From assembly GCF_051622035.1 (NCBI RefSeq), contig NC_135360.1, positions 16,248,501 to 16,312,500 of the forward strand: 64,000 nucleotides of DNA, read 5' to 3'. This stretch comes from Arctopsyche grandis. Its lineage: Eukaryota; Arthropoda; Insecta; Trichoptera; Hydropsychidae. A program made the translations under genes and the position numbers. Shown here piece after piece: positions 29,161-41,192 of this stretch; within the stretch, counting starts at the first letter, position 1; each line of letters opens with the position of its first letter. The notes under the pieces were generated by a model. That model was not told where the DNA came from and did no database searches. It saw only the letters and a program-made list of their open reading frames with translations.

Positions 29161-29660
29161 ATTTCGAGTTTTGCAAATGTGTGTTTAGACTCTCTAATAT
29201 ACATATCTATGAAACTTGAATTTATCCAAAGACGCTTTCTTCGACTGCTTTATAAGGAGCAATATGGGATTTATCCATATTTATTTCCTTCACAATTCGT
29301 CATGGGTATGGTCGGCTACACTTCTCTTGAACACAGGAGGAGTGTTGCCCTCATCAAGTTCTTGTTTTCCATATTTAGAGGCTATATCTCCTGTCCGTCT
29401 ATCCTGGCTGAGTTGGGCCTTCATGCTCCGGAGAGTGTGATATCGACCCGCCATCGTCCCCTTTTTCACACTCATTTTTTTTATGACATGTTTATTTATT
29501 TGTCTTACGTATTTTTAATTGTAAAATTTCATGTACTTTTTTCCTGTTGTCCTTTCTTAATCTTTTTAGCACACTCGTCGCTTTGGAGCAATCTGTTAGA
29601 CGAGTGTGCTTGATTAATTGATGATGTATAAAAAAATTTTAAAAATAAATAAAATAAAAT
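29161..29660 (+). pseudogene. Non-LTR retrotransposon, C-terminal fragment
   Basis: The plus strand reads LEFIQRRFLRLLYKEQYG, then YTSLEHRRSVALIKFLF and a leucine-rich stretch to a stop at 29613. This LE.IQRRFLR / LE.RR spacing is typical of the region after the reverse transcriptase in jockey/R1-like LINEs. The fragment is followed by an A/T-rich tail of AAATAAAATAAAATAAAA type at 29640-29662, as expected for the 3-prime end of a LINE. The RT and endonuclease domains are absent (5-prime truncation). Confidence 0.75.
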
Positions 29661-30587
29661 AAAAATATCTTGCAACAATATAAAACAAACAAAAGAATGT
29701 ATTTTTCCAAAACTAGTTCCATATTCTTCATTGTTGTTAAAATGTAATGCTCACAATCTAAATGCCAAGCCACAATCTAAAATACTCGGCAGTTAGGGAT
29801 TTCCATCGAGTAATTTCCATTCTGCTATGGTTATAAATTCAAAAATTCCGTAGTAAACGAGTCTTTATAAACGTTTACAAATAAATGACATGGATTACAC
29901 GACCCATGTTCAATGCATTTTTTTTCAATGCTACCTGGAAAGGCTTAGCGGTTAGTATTCTTGTTTACTTTTTACATACTCAAAATACAGCGCCTAACGG
30001 CGTATTTCAGGTTCATGAACTTGTTGGCAAAACGCCAATCGGCTTTGGTCAGCATTCAAAGGGTTATTTGTGTTTGGTTTTTAAAAAGGTTGAAAAATAT
30101 TGATATAAATTTTGCTATGTATGATACGATAGTTACCCAAAAATGTAAGGACTAGGCAGCTGATGATGCAATGCAGCCTGGAGATGTTCAATAGCCATCG
30201 TGCTGAACGCGCTCTCGTGCTGCCCGCGAGTCGTGCAAATCCCAAAGGTGCGAGACCAGTTGCACGAGAAACCACGAGCACGAACGCGTGCGCGCCTCCA
30301 ACGACAGCTGCACACGCGCCCGCACTCTCATCCTGTAGTGGACTTATTTTGGTAGGTTTTCTCCTCTTCCTGTTTAGATTTTAACAAAAAAAATACCACT
30401 CAGTTCAGTGCTTGGCCTCAATGTGAATAATTTCATTGCAAATCGCATAACTATGACCCAAATTAGCATAATGTTTATTTTACATATGTAGCTACTAGTT
30501 TGAATTGAAATTCAACATTCGAGTAAAAATCACATTGTTTCTACAATATGTAAACATTGCTCGAGACTGGAGTTGTTAATGACTATG
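29661..30587. other. Non-coding, with a GC-rich patch
   Basis: 30160-30345 is GC-rich and open on both strands for 60-70 codons without a recognisable domain. The rest is AT-rich. Confidence 0.4.
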
Positions 30588-30595
30588 GATATATG

Positions 30596-30965
30596 CAGGG
30601 CCGTCGAGAGGAATCCCAGGCCCTGGGAAAAATTCTTCCGGGCCCTATGACAAACTGTAAACAATAAATCTTATAGGTATATTTTTAATATGCAAAAAAT
30701 CTATCAGAACTATTAGAAAAATACCTATGTATATGTTGGTTTTTCTTTTTTAAAATATGATATAGCAGGTACGATTCCACATGGACACAAAGAATACGTG
30801 GATCGAAAAATAATAAACATTAAGCATTAAATAAATACATAAATTTTTATGTAGAATAATATAATATAATAAATATCGGTCAGTCGGGCGTCCCGACACG
30901 GGGCCCCTCAAGTAGTCCGGGCCCCGGAACATTAACCCAACTCCCCATCCCTGTTGTCGGCCCTG
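30596..30965. mobile_element. hAT-type MITE with perfect 8-bp target duplication
   Basis: The element starts CAGGGCCGTCGAGAGG and ends TGTTGTCGGCCCTG, forming short imperfect inverted ends of CAGGGCCG type. It is flanked by GATATATG at 30588-30595 and again at 30966-30973. An 8-base duplication with CAGGG ends is characteristic of hAT elements. Subterminal GGGCCC/GGCCCC blocks sit on both sides. At 370 bases with no transposase it is non-autonomous. Confidence 0.88.
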
Positions 30966-30973
30966 GATATATG

Positions 30974-31464
30974 TATTTTTATACATATATAGATGCAAGA
31001 TTATCAGAAGTCACTATGGAGCTTCACTCCAATGATTTATGTTACACTGTTGCAATGATTTATTACACTCCAAGATACAATGCGGATTTGAAAAAAAATT
31101 ATGCATTATATAAAATGATATATGTATGTAGTGCGCCACTGGTTACACCATTTTATTTGGTATATTTAAATTAAGACTGCATATTATAATATCTACATAT
31201 TTTTCCTTCATCGGAGCAGGATTTGATTATATTATTTTGATTTTTTATGTATACTAACATTTTCATTATTTTAAATAATCTAAATTAATAAATATCATTA
31301 AATTGTAAATAGTGATTAATAAATTGACATGTAACAAATTAGAATAACGTTATTTCATCTCAAATCTATGAATTTGAGTATTTTGTCTATATACTGACAT
31401 TGTAAATTCTTATATATAAAACAAAGACTGTACGTTGTTTGTGTGTGTTATTCATTTCTGATTA
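30974..31464. other. AT-rich non-coding DNA
   Basis: No recognised feature. Confidence 0.45.
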
Positions 31465-31585
31465 GCTGTAATTAAATTTTGTTTCAAATAAATTTAATAA
31501 TAAAACAAATGAATGTTTACTATTGGATTAGCCATATTTAAGCGGTTTATATTACAAATACCTAGCGAAGCTGTGTTTAAGCACT
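31465..31585 (-). repeat. ACCGGAAGT-family end fragment
   Basis: Blocks TTTCAAATAAATTTAATAAT, AATGAATGTTTACTATTGGA, AGCCATATTTAAGCGGTTTA and then CTAGCGAAGCTGTGTTTAAG and CACTAGT match, in reverse, the start of the 42971 copy (ACTAGTGTTTTTACCTGG onward). Confidence 0.65.
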
Positions 31586-31873
31586 AGTTGTTATAAAAAA
31601 GTTAGTTTATCAAATACAAATTACATAATATAACAATTATACAAAACTATATGTGTTTACATTTAAAAACAATTCAATGAAAAACTGGTGCTTATCATTA
31701 TGTAGACTTCACATAAATTGCGTGTGAAAAATTGAAAGTTTCCAACTGTATTTACAATCGCGTGTAAAATCCAAATATATACATATGTACATATTGGCAC
31801 ATTTAAATTAAAATAAAATATAAAAACTTAAACAAAATATATTAATGAGAAAAGTAACCTTAAATTAAAAAGG

Positions 31874-32080
31874 ATGTTGTCGCTAAAGGTTTTGATTCTG
31901 TTACTGCAGCTGTTTTTCATAATCCAGCAGCGTCATGATGTTTTCAACTGGTTTGTAGATAATCAGCACTCGAAGTGTATTAAAAGCTATCGTGCACTGA
32001 GCATGGTGCTCGAGTCTCGACTACCGCAAAAGCTCAAACGGGAAGTTTGCAGGGGTTGCCAACATCGGTTAGAGAGCTAA
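31874..32080 (+). CDS. Candidate small secreted peptide
   Basis: A 68-residue open frame from ATG to TAA. Residues 1-18 (MLSLKVLILLLQLFFIIQ) look like a signal peptide. The remaining 50 residues are charged, hold three cysteines (one in HSKC, two in VCRGC) and end in RLES. A canonical AATAAA lies 69 bases after the stop, at 32149. There is no homology I recognise, no visible splicing, and the ORF is short enough to arise by chance in DNA this size. It could also be one exon of a larger gene. Treat it as a hypothesis. Confidence 0.3.
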   Translation: MLSLKVLILLLQLFFIIQQRHDVFNWFVDNQHSKCIKSYRALSMVLESRLPQKLKREVCRGCQHRLES

Positions 32081-33908
32081 ACTAAGCTCTCAGGGCATTT
32101 TAAAATCAGTATGATTCAAAATTAGAAGTAAATTGTACTGAAAGTTGTAATAAATATGATTAAAATCCCAATTGTAAATACACTTGTTAGTTGAATATAA
32201 ATTAATTAATATGATAATAGAATTTATGTACAGTATTTAAGATAAATTCATTTAAATTGTTGGATTTCTTACATTATTATAACATTTATTTATAACATGA
32301 TCAGTGTAATAATAAGTTTTACTGAAAGTAGTTGTGTACTTGATAGAAAATAATGTTTTATATTATATTTACTCAAAAATAAATTTAAATTATATTTCAG
32401 AGGCTCCGTTTAATACGCCATAAAAACAAAATATCGATTAATTGGACAAGTTGATAAGTCGGGAGAATTGTGTTGGAAAAAATTTCTAGGATTGGACAAT
32501 GCATCATCAGTGACACGGAGGTAAACAGTGCAACCACCGGATATTAACGAGGTAATCATCGTTGAGCACGTAAATCGATGACTTAAGTGTTAAGTTTTCA
32601 ATGTTGAAAAACAAGCCCTGTGTTTGTTATGCTTCTGTGTGATTAATATCTCATGATTGGTGCATTGATATATCCTCTCAATAAAAGTATAGCAATATTA
32701 TTGTTTTGTATGACGTTATGTACATATGTTAGAAGTATTTTAAGCGTTATTTTAAAGGCAAAATTTATTTTGGGATTTAATACAAATTGAAAAATTAGTC
32801 TTCTTCTTATCATTTCAATGTAACGGTGAATTTCTACGGATGAATACAAAGTATCCATTGATCATAATGCTGGATTAAGTTTTTATATTACAATAATATT
32901 ATAATTATAAAATCTGAAATAAGTCATGTAAAATATAAAATATAATATTACTTCCATGTCTTGTCCATACAAGTATGTAATTATCTAAATTTTTTAATTT
33001 CTTTTAGAAATTGCCATGGTAATTGAATTAATTTAAATTATTCGTCACTTTATTCTTGTTAATATATTCAGAAATTCAATCTATCAAAATCTTCAAATTG
33101 GAAACATTTATTTATTTCTCCAAATTTATAATATTATATAGCGCCATCTATGATAGGAAAATCATACTACTATGTGTGAAAAATTATATATTTTCTTTTA
33201 AGTACTTTTTTCTAGAAATATTGGTATATTTAAAAATAACTAATATTCATCTACGAAATTATTTTAAAATACTCAAAATTCACAGTATACAAATATTTGA
33301 CGTGTTTTTCAATATTGTTATCAATTAAGTACATTTAAAGTGTGCATATGAAAAGCCGTTGCTTATATTTTATTAATAATATTTTATTTGCATTTTATAT
33401 CACCACTTTATAAAACAAAACACAGGTGTCTAAATTATGCATTAGAAATCAAAATATTTTCATAAGCATTTTCATAAACTTTGATAATTTTATTTACTTT
33501 GCCACTGATATTTTTTTGTCGGACTATTCGGAAGGCAGGTGTATTAATTTTTGACACCTTCAGTTGAGTTGAATTTAAAATAAAGCTTATCTGGTGGAAG
33601 ACCCTATCGTTATCGTTATCACGGCAGCCAATAAGGAGCCAGCCAATATTGCAAATGCGATAAACGTGTAAAATAACTTCAGTATACTTCAAACTATGAA
33701 TAAGACGCGAGACGTAACTTTTTACTTCATTTTATTGCGTAAGTCATAAAAAAACAATATGCAAATTGTTCTCACCCAAAGCGCTTCACACCGCTCTCAT
33801 TTAATCGATAAGAATGAACACCTACTGACACACCGGACCGAATGGAATTGAGGTTATGTGTAAAGTTCATCGAAATATGTTTAAGAGTGAATAGTGTAAA
33901 TTTGAAAT
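32081..33908. other. Non-coding DNA upstream of the 33909 gene
   Basis: AT-rich throughout, without recognised repeats. The last 100 bases probably form the 5-prime leader of the next gene: they hold a 5-codon upstream ORF at 33814-33828 and a longer overlapping one at 33842-33919. Confidence 0.45.
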
Positions 33909-33919
33909 ATGTTTCGTAA
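33842..33919 (+). promoter_or_regulatory. Upstream ORF overlapping the main start
   Basis: ATG at 33842 opens a 25-codon frame whose TAA (33917-33919) lies 9 bases past the A of the ATG at 33909, in a different frame. If this leader is transcribed, ribosomes using it could not simply reinitiate downstream, which would lower translation of the main ORF. Transcription is not shown by the sequence. Confidence 0.4.
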
Positions 33920-35072
33920 CAGTAAGACAAAAGTGAATTATTCGCAAAGCTTTGATCATAAAAAATCACAAAACATCGCGTCAAGTACAAGCAAACGAAT
34001 TGATCAACTTCGTACAGAAAAGAACTATGCATCATTTCGCGAACGAAAAAAGTCGTCAGAGCCTACAGAAAAGAATGTTCAGAACCAAGTAGTATGGCGT
34101 AATAAATTTTACTCGCCAGAAGAGCGAAGTAGACGAAAATCGATACGAAATAGCAAACTGCAGAATCGTAGCAGTTACTATTCCGAAGAGGAGAATTTTA
34201 TAAGCCCTCCAGTGTTCGAAAGGAGCAAAACGTTCGTGGGCGAAGAGAGAGATGTAAAAAGCAAGACTTCGACTTTGATGCAAAGAGCTGCAAGCTTTAG
34301 AGCAAGCATGTCAAAAATTTTTAGAACTAACAAATCGCCCAATTTTCAACGAAAATTAGAAGATATTGAAACTTTAAACAAGAAATCAAGCGCCGGTGCA
34401 TCGACCACCAGTAGCTTAGAATACATACCTTCCATGACAGAGGAAAATTTAAAAATCCAACTAACGAAAAGTCCCAAACCTTCCAAACCGCGATCATCAA
34501 AAAGAGCGGACGAAAGAAGTGGAAGTTTCGAATTCGTAGCCATGGGTGTGGTCCAATCTAAAGACGATCAGAAACGGCCGAAAGAAGAAGGACGAATCAG
34601 TTTTGCCGGCACGTCAGCTTCTTCGCTCTGTGTAGAAAACGAATTATACCAATCGTCGACTCAATCCAGCAAAAGCAGTCTAGTTATTGAATCGCTCAAG
34701 TCAAACAACCCATTCGATAACATGTCATACGAAAAGAAAAATCTCGTGTTAACTTTCGATGACGCTTTAGAGGAGTTTAACACGATATCGAAAAAGTTCG
34801 CTAACAACAAACACCTGAGCGATGAAAATATCAACCGACTGAAGACGCGTAAAAAAATCAATAATTCTAACCTCATAAGCCCAAATCACCGCTACAGCAA
34901 ATCTTTAACTCTCTTGCCCCAATCTGGGGTGTATTACGAGGAATCTTTGAAGCCGAGCAATCTGACGCCGGCTTACGTGAACTCATTGTCACGTACTATC
35001 ACCAATAAGAGCCCCAGAGATCCTAAAATCGAAGAAATGCAGTCGGCAATTCCGGATCAACTAATTTTCCAG
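33909..35072 (+). CDS. First coding exon of an unidentified Ser/Lys-rich protein
   Basis: Open from ATG for 388 codons to CAG|GTAAAT at 35073, a good splice donor. The frame would run 16 more codons to a TAA if unspliced, and that extra tail loses the compositional bias. The predicted protein starts MFRNSKTKVNYSQSF. It is hydrophilic and rich in Ser, Lys, Arg and Asn, with clusters such as ERSRRKSIRNSK, an amphipathic basic stretch RAASFRASMSKIFRTNK near residue 130, and acidic-polar linkers. No signal peptide, membrane segment or catalytic motif is seen, so it is probably an intracellular, largely disordered region with many potential Ser phosphorylation sites. It is by far the longest open frame in the window. 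Base composition (about 43% GC) is richer than its flanks, which supports coding. Later exons are not found before 64000. I do not recognise the family. Confidence 0.7.
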
Positions 35073-35544
35073 GTAAATAAATTGAATTTGCGGTGTGGTT
35101 TCATTACAAATAAATTAGATTAAGCGCTATCAAAAGTTGTCTATTTGAATATGGGGGCTAAACGTGATTTTTCAATCGACACTGATAAGTTAAACCAAGA
35201 AAAGATACACGTGAAAAAGTGGCTGATAATATTCACTTTATATTCTAGTGCATCGCAATATTGTACTTTATACCGTTAGTGCTGTCAATTTCCAATTATA
35301 ATCACGTAGTTCCCTATTATTTCATTCGTGTGTGTAATTTGCATTCTATATTGGATTGTGCTCATTTACGATGAAATTATCTACCGATTAAATTACTCGG
35401 GCGACGCCAGGTACTCATACCCAACCATTCGAATATTTTATTACGTGTTATTTTAACGAATGTGTAGTATTTTTATACCAAATGTACGAAAATGTGTAGT
35501 ATAATTATATTTATTTACAAATTTTCAGCAGAATAGACTAGTGT
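35073..35544. other. Start of the intron after the 33909 exon
   Basis: Begins GTAAATAA. AT-rich, no further exon seen. Confidence 0.45.
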
Positions 35545-35705
35545 TTAGCATATAATGGCTTGAAGCAAGTGGTCACGTGTTTAAAACCCACTGGTTTTTG
35601 CTGGCCAGACCTTGGATTTGTGACTCCAGATCGATCGTTTCCTATTTGAGTTTGCCAATTTAAATTGGCATCACCTTTCCTATCTCTCTTGCAAATCTCA
35701 AGCTA
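35545..35705 (+). repeat. Truncated SINE copy
   Basis: The blocks AAACCCACTGG, GCTGGCCAGACCTTGGATTT and GACTCCAGATCGATCGTTTC, then GAGTTTGCCAATTT, match the SINE body of the neighbouring copy at 35763. The tail is missing. Confidence 0.6.
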
Positions 35706-35762
35706 TTATGTTATATACATATGTACATATTTTTGGTTTTATTTAAATATTATTTTTATCAA

Positions 35763-36090
35763 CCAGCAGCGTGGACTATTGGTCGTTTTCGAACATAGTG
35801 GTCACGAGTTTGAGTCTCACTGGTTGCTGCTGTCCAGACCTTGGTTTGTGACTCCAGATCGATCGTTTCCTATCAGAGTTTGCCAATTTATCTGATTTTC
35901 ACAAACAAATTGGCAACCTTACCCATTTTCTCGCAAATTTAGAGTTTCCAACAATCTTGAATTTCGCTGAATTGTATAAAATGCTGCAAATTTACTAATT
36001 TTATATTTACTTTGTATACTTGTATCAAATGTACATTGTTTCTCGCCAGGAAGGCACATTGGGGTTACCTGTTAGGCCTTCCTGGTATAA
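35763..36090 (+). repeat. tRNA-derived SINE, full-length copy
   Basis: It begins CCAGCAGCGTGGACTATTGG, with a diverged box B (GAGTTTGAGTC), then GACTCCAGATCGATCGTTTC and CAGAGTTTGCCAATTT. It ends CCAGGAAGGCACATTGGGGT, ACCTGTTAGGCCTTCCTGGT and an A-rich tail. The AAGGC...GCCTT part of the tail can pair as a stem. It lies within the intron or flank of the 33909 gene. Confidence 0.75.
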
Positions 36091-39000
36091 ATTAAAAATG
36101 CATAAATATGTATGTATATAGTATATAAATAAGCGCTCACTTCTATGCCGCCAAATTAAACCGGAAATTTTTTAAACAAACAGAATTTGAAGGTAGACAG
36201 GTCCTGATTCGATTGTATTCGAATCAGAGGTCTAATTCGCGACGAAATTCTTTGTAACACACTTGAGCGCCCTTATCGAAATGAACTCGCGATAAATGAC
36301 GATCGTTATCGATTCGCGCGTACTTCGATTGTGACGTTTTTCTAAATTGTAAATTCTTGATATTATTACATTGAGTAATGTGCTTAGAATTGGAATTTTT
36401 TCTGTATATAAATATGTCTATCTTGTTTTTATTTTCTACGTACATATGTATGTATGTAGGTATATGCGCGTCAATCGGCATGTGTGTCACGCGCGAGATT
36501 CAAACGTACACCGGAAGTAGACGTTGAACCGCGGGCTACCACCGATTATATTAATATGTCCTCATGAGAATTCGCACCTAATTGAGAGGACGTCCGATGT
36601 CAGCGAGAGGTCACGTCAGTCTGCGTGTCTCCGAACGATTAGGGCTAAATCCAATTCGGCACAAACCTCGACAAAGTCCCACTATCTAATTTTTACCCGT
36701 GGTGACCCATTTTCTCCGTCAGATTAACCGGAAAAACGGTGTTTCAGATATATGCATGTATATATATTGTATATGCAGACGTACCCGTGATCTCGTAACC
36801 CAAATATATGTATAGTACTATGTGTGTACTATATGATAAGTATGTTGGAAAAAACTCGTAAAGTTCATGATATGTGAAATTATTCTGTTCGGTTTTGTAA
36901 TTTATATTGTAAATGAGAGATAACATTTTTTAATCGCGCTTATGAACTACGTTTGCATGTAACAAAAATGACTGGTTCTACATGTATATCTAAAACGTGT
37001 GGCATATAAATTTATATTACGAATCCGGCCTATTTTCGAATGAGTCGCTTAGCGAATGACAGCTTGTGTTTATATTTTTATAATATTATAATTTGAATTA
37101 AATACTTATCCGACTAATTGTCAATTGACTGATTAAAAAAGTATATACATATGTATCGGTGGCGCGCCTTGACTTTGAAAACAGGGAATTTTGAATTATA
37201 ATAATCTGTCTTGAAGTGATGAGTATAGTTTTTCATTTTTGCTCTAATAGAAATATTTTAAGTAGCCTACCTTTCTTAATAACATCTTGTTTGTCTTCTA
37301 AACCTAATATTCTGAATTCTTTGTCGAAAAATCGATCGAGAATGCAACATTCCAAGGTTTCGTTATTTATTTCTGAGGAAATCGTTTTGCGGACCGAGTC
37401 CCTTGCCAAATTAAATGTGTTATTTTAACAACAAAAAAAGTTCAGAATGATGTTTGATACACGCAAATCGGAATATTATTAGTGAAAATTCTATAAATCC
37501 TTGAAGAGACGAGTAAATCAAAAATGTTTTGTCTTTGATGGAACGCCTATATATAACAATTCGCCATTATCGCTAAGGGAACAGAATTGAGATGAGATGA
37601 GGAGTCCGTGCAAGTGAACTACGCAGCGAACCGTACCATAACAATCAACTACCAATACCGCTACCTCAGTTAGGGCCGATTACAGTTTCTGAACTTCGCT
37701 AATCCCAGTAAGCAAAAATCAATATGGACGAAGATTCGAATTTATTGCAATCGAATTGTTGATATTTTTAAATTTAAGGAAAAATATTTTACCCAAAATG
37801 TAAAGCTTATTCCCCCTATTCCGATGACGCCACGCTACTGAATTGTGTTTGTATATACACCATATATGTATTTACTCTCATTATAGTAATGATGAAAGTG
37901 TGTATGATGATTTTGCTATGTGAAATATAATATGTTGGGTTTTGTCAGTGTTAACTGTATACGGGACGTTTTAAGTTTCAACCTGTCTAAATCCAACGTT
38001 TCTTATTTAAACCTCGTATGCACGTGTGTGTAATAATAAAAAATGTGATGATATGTGTGCTTAAGTTTTCTATAGATATGAAATATGCCAAAGCAGAAAG
38101 TAAAGTTGTTGAAATAATACGTGTTACATGTTTCATATCTGTGAACAGTTTATTTCATTATTAAAATTTATATCTGTATTTACAGATACGTCTTACGATC
38201 CTTCTTATTATTTGTTGCCGGTACGTGTTGTCTTCTTTCAATTTTTGTTCTTATTTATGTATTGAAATACTCGCATATAATACCTGGTTAACACTATACT
38301 AGTGAACTCGGGCGAAGTCTTCTAATTTGATACATACATATGTAGATAAATTTATACATACATACATATGTAGATAAATTTTACGTACATACTTGTAATA
38401 TATGTTAAAAAATAAATTTAAACCAAACTGAATAAAATCTTATCAATTTTTATAACAAACATGAATCAACTTGTTCGTGAGATATGGGTCGATCATAAAG
38501 TGAGGTGATAAAATAGTAATAATCCGAAAAAAAGGTAAATGAAAGTTAAAAAAATATAGGACTATTAATTAAAATTGTTTTTTTTATTTGATAAAAGTTT
38601 GAAAAACATTCATTTATGTAGATATGTAAATATATTATATTGTATGAAATTCGATAAAAAAATATTTTTAAAACTTAATATACATATATACATATGTATG
38701 TATGTACATAATTTTAAAAACATTTATAATACATAATTTATAATTTAATCTGAAATGTTGACAGCCCTATCATCTCCACCTCCCATGTATGGCAAAACTC
38801 AAATATGGATTTAATAATATCTGCGGCTATTTTCATACCAGTGATTTCCAGTCTACGCTATTGCGAGGTGTTTTTCGCCAATACGATTATATTTTTTCCA
38901 CGTGTAAATTCGACCATGGTGACCTTGTGCGATTTCTAAAATACCATAATTAACATTTGGAGCTGCTAAAACATACATACATATAATATATAATATTATA

Positions 39001-39241
39001 TACGTTTTCGGTGTTAATACTGAGGTAGCACGAACGTCACGCGTCGTAAAAACCGCAATACGGACAATAGCCGTATTTGGCGATTTCGCAGACACTTCAG
39101 CACACATGCAGAAAGCTTCAGATCCCAGAATGCTATATGAGGTATGAATATTCACCGTGTATATATGTGTGTGTGTGTAACTAACCGGTCACTTGTAAAA
39201 ACTCGTGCACGTATCTTATTACATGATGGATGTTTTCATTG
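36091..39241. other. Non-coding, with possible worn TIR element
   Basis: A short hairpin CTGATTCGA/TCGAATCAG lies at about 36206-36229. TCGGTGGCGCGCC at 37158 and, inverted, GACGCCACGCTACTG near 37830 may be the worn ends of a DNA element. The minus strand between about 37240 and 37410 reads open with a SVRKTISSEINNE-type stretch that I cannot assign. A near-ACTAGTG..CTCGGGCGAAG fragment is at 38300. No gene is supported. Confidence 0.4.
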
Positions 39242-39249
39242 TATTAAAG

Positions 39250-40598
39250 CAGTGTTTCCCATTGGCATGTTGGAGCAATCCAGGGAGGCGGTGGAAATAT
39301 AAAGAAAGAAGATAAAATAGGAAAATTATGAAAAACTGTTCGTTCTTGTTTCATAGTTCTATCTGTTGTATAATTGTATGTATGGCGCTAAATTCATAGT
39401 GATTTGATTTTTTTCCCAATAATATCTTGACAGTTGCTACTGATGGTGCTCCTGCCATGATAAGTAATATCTTTCATGGAGTTTCTGGTATATTTAAAAT
39501 AAAACAAATGTATTAGCTGTACATGTGTACACTTGGTTGCCGAAAATGTAACGTACATACATACATACATATGTATGTAGGTCGTTACATTATATGATTT
39601 GAGCAATCAACAAAATCATAATAAATTGAATGAGAGATTATTTGGACAGCTTTGTGTTGAAATTAGTGAAGAATTTGATCGCTTTCTGCTTCATACAGTA
39701 GTTCGTTGGCTATCAAAATGTGTCTATTAGGATCGGTTTTATATACTTTTAGATTGGAGTTTTTAAAAAATAAAGATAATGCATTACGAGCTAACTTGGT
39801 TGATTCCAAAAATGACATTGCCTATTTGACAGACTTTACATATGAACATATATAACGAATTTAATTGATCGAATCCGAAGCCCCAAGGTGATTAATTTAA
39901 TTTAATCAAAACAAAAACTGTCATTTTTGTGTTCATGCCACAACTGATTTAGTAAATACGTGTGTATGTAGTATGCACTAAGCTTAGTGTGAGGGAAATT
40001 CAGCCAATTTTTCAATTACCTAATTAAAAAACGTGACAAAGACTTACCTATCCATTTGTCAGCACATGGAGACTCTTAATTCTGATTTTAATGAATTGAG
40101 TTCTGGACACTTTTTCGAGTACAATAGCAAAAGAATCTCTTACGTAACAAAAATAATTGATAAAATTAACCACAAAAATAGATAATAGTAGTTCATCTCT
40201 TTCACCGTATTTAGCGAATCGTGGATTAAGTGTGGTCATAAAAGTGATAGCTACAAAAAATTAACGACTGCAAATTGCTAGGCGCAGCGATATAATGTTT
40301 CTGATCAAAGTAAATAGGGCCTAACATTATGTAGTTTTTGCAATTTTTTAACTTCAGTGTGTCATATTTACAACAATGGAGCTCATCTAAGCAAATGCAT
40401 CAAAATTTTTCAATTACACCAGCTGTACATATTTACATATGTACATACATACATAAGTATATTATTTTAAAATCACATTGTAACCCACAAATTCCAAAAA
40501 CTGCATCGTCTTCTGAATCGACTTATAATATATATAGAGGCTTATAAATTTTTTATCTAAAAAGGAAGCAGTGGGCTAAATAGGTTTGGAAGTCTCTG
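39250..40598 (+). mobile_element. Decayed hAT element with intact target duplication
   Basis: The left end reads CAGTGTTTCCCATTGG. The right end, read on the minus strand, starts CAGAGACTTCCAAACC. TATTAAAG is present exactly at 39242-39249 and 40599-40606, an 8-base duplication as made by hAT transposases. The interior carries a broken transposase (see 39415-40190). At 1.35 kb it is shorter than an intact hAT, so it has lost coding sequence. Confidence 0.88.
39415..40190 (+). pseudogene. hAT (Buster/ZBED-like) transposase remnant
   Basis: Four ordered segments survive in shifting frames: LTVATDGAPAMISNIFHG near 39419 (the TDGAPAM block that carries a catalytic aspartate region in the family), LNERLFGQLCVEI followed by LLHTVVRWLSKC near 39625-39725 (the conserved RW block), a segment ending KNDIAYLTDF near 39835, and HMETLNSDFNELSSGHFFEY near 40063-40120. 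Stops and frameshifts separate them, and the BED zinc finger and dimerisation C-terminus are missing. The order and spacing match ZBED5-like domesticated or hAT-Buster transposases. This copy is plainly dead. Confidence 0.8.
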
Positions 40599-40869
40599 TA
40601 TTAAAGAATATATACTCCTTCGAGGTAAATTTATTTTGTGATTTGCAGACAAACGTTGTTGCCAGAACATTGTAGTAGCGTTTCCTATTGTACGATTCAC
40701 TCATAATATATTTTGATGTTTTGTTTGAGTTTAAGATTCTAAATTGAGTAGTGGTTGAGTAGTGGAAGTAAATAATGGTGGAAATTCTGACAAATGCTTG
40801 AGATTTGCGTTTGTTTACATATTAGTTAAGATTTTTTTTTAAATCCAATTATGTACATAGTTATCATTA

Positions 40870-41112
40870 GCAGCAACATAACTCAGTGGTAAGCGTAAAA
40901 TGCTAGCAACTGAGGGGTCACGGGTTAGAGCCCTGGTTCAGCGGTGCTACTGGCCTAGACCTTAAATAGATATTTGTGACAGAGTTCGCCAATTTATTTG
41001 ATTTCATTATTGAAACGGTTCCTCACCAAATTGACCACCTATTTATCACCTCTATAGTACATATATATGTACAACTATGGTTTTGGTATCGCCTTGGGGA
41101 AACCTGTAATGG
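40870..41112 (+). repeat. tRNA-derived SINE copy
   Basis: The head is AGCAGCAACATAACTCAGTG with a box B-like GGGTTAGAGCC. The body has GATATTTGTGACAGAGTTCG and ATTGAAACGGTTCCTCACCA. The tail is CGCCTTGGGGAAACCTGTAA and A-rich. The head is close to the minus-strand copy at 57509 (TGCTAGCAACTGAGGGGTCA in both), so these two form a subfamily. Confidence 0.75.
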
Positions 41113-41192
41113 TAAAATATATAAAAAAAAATAACAATAATATTCAAAAATGAAAAGTTTCAAATGAATTCATATTTGTAATTACACATACG

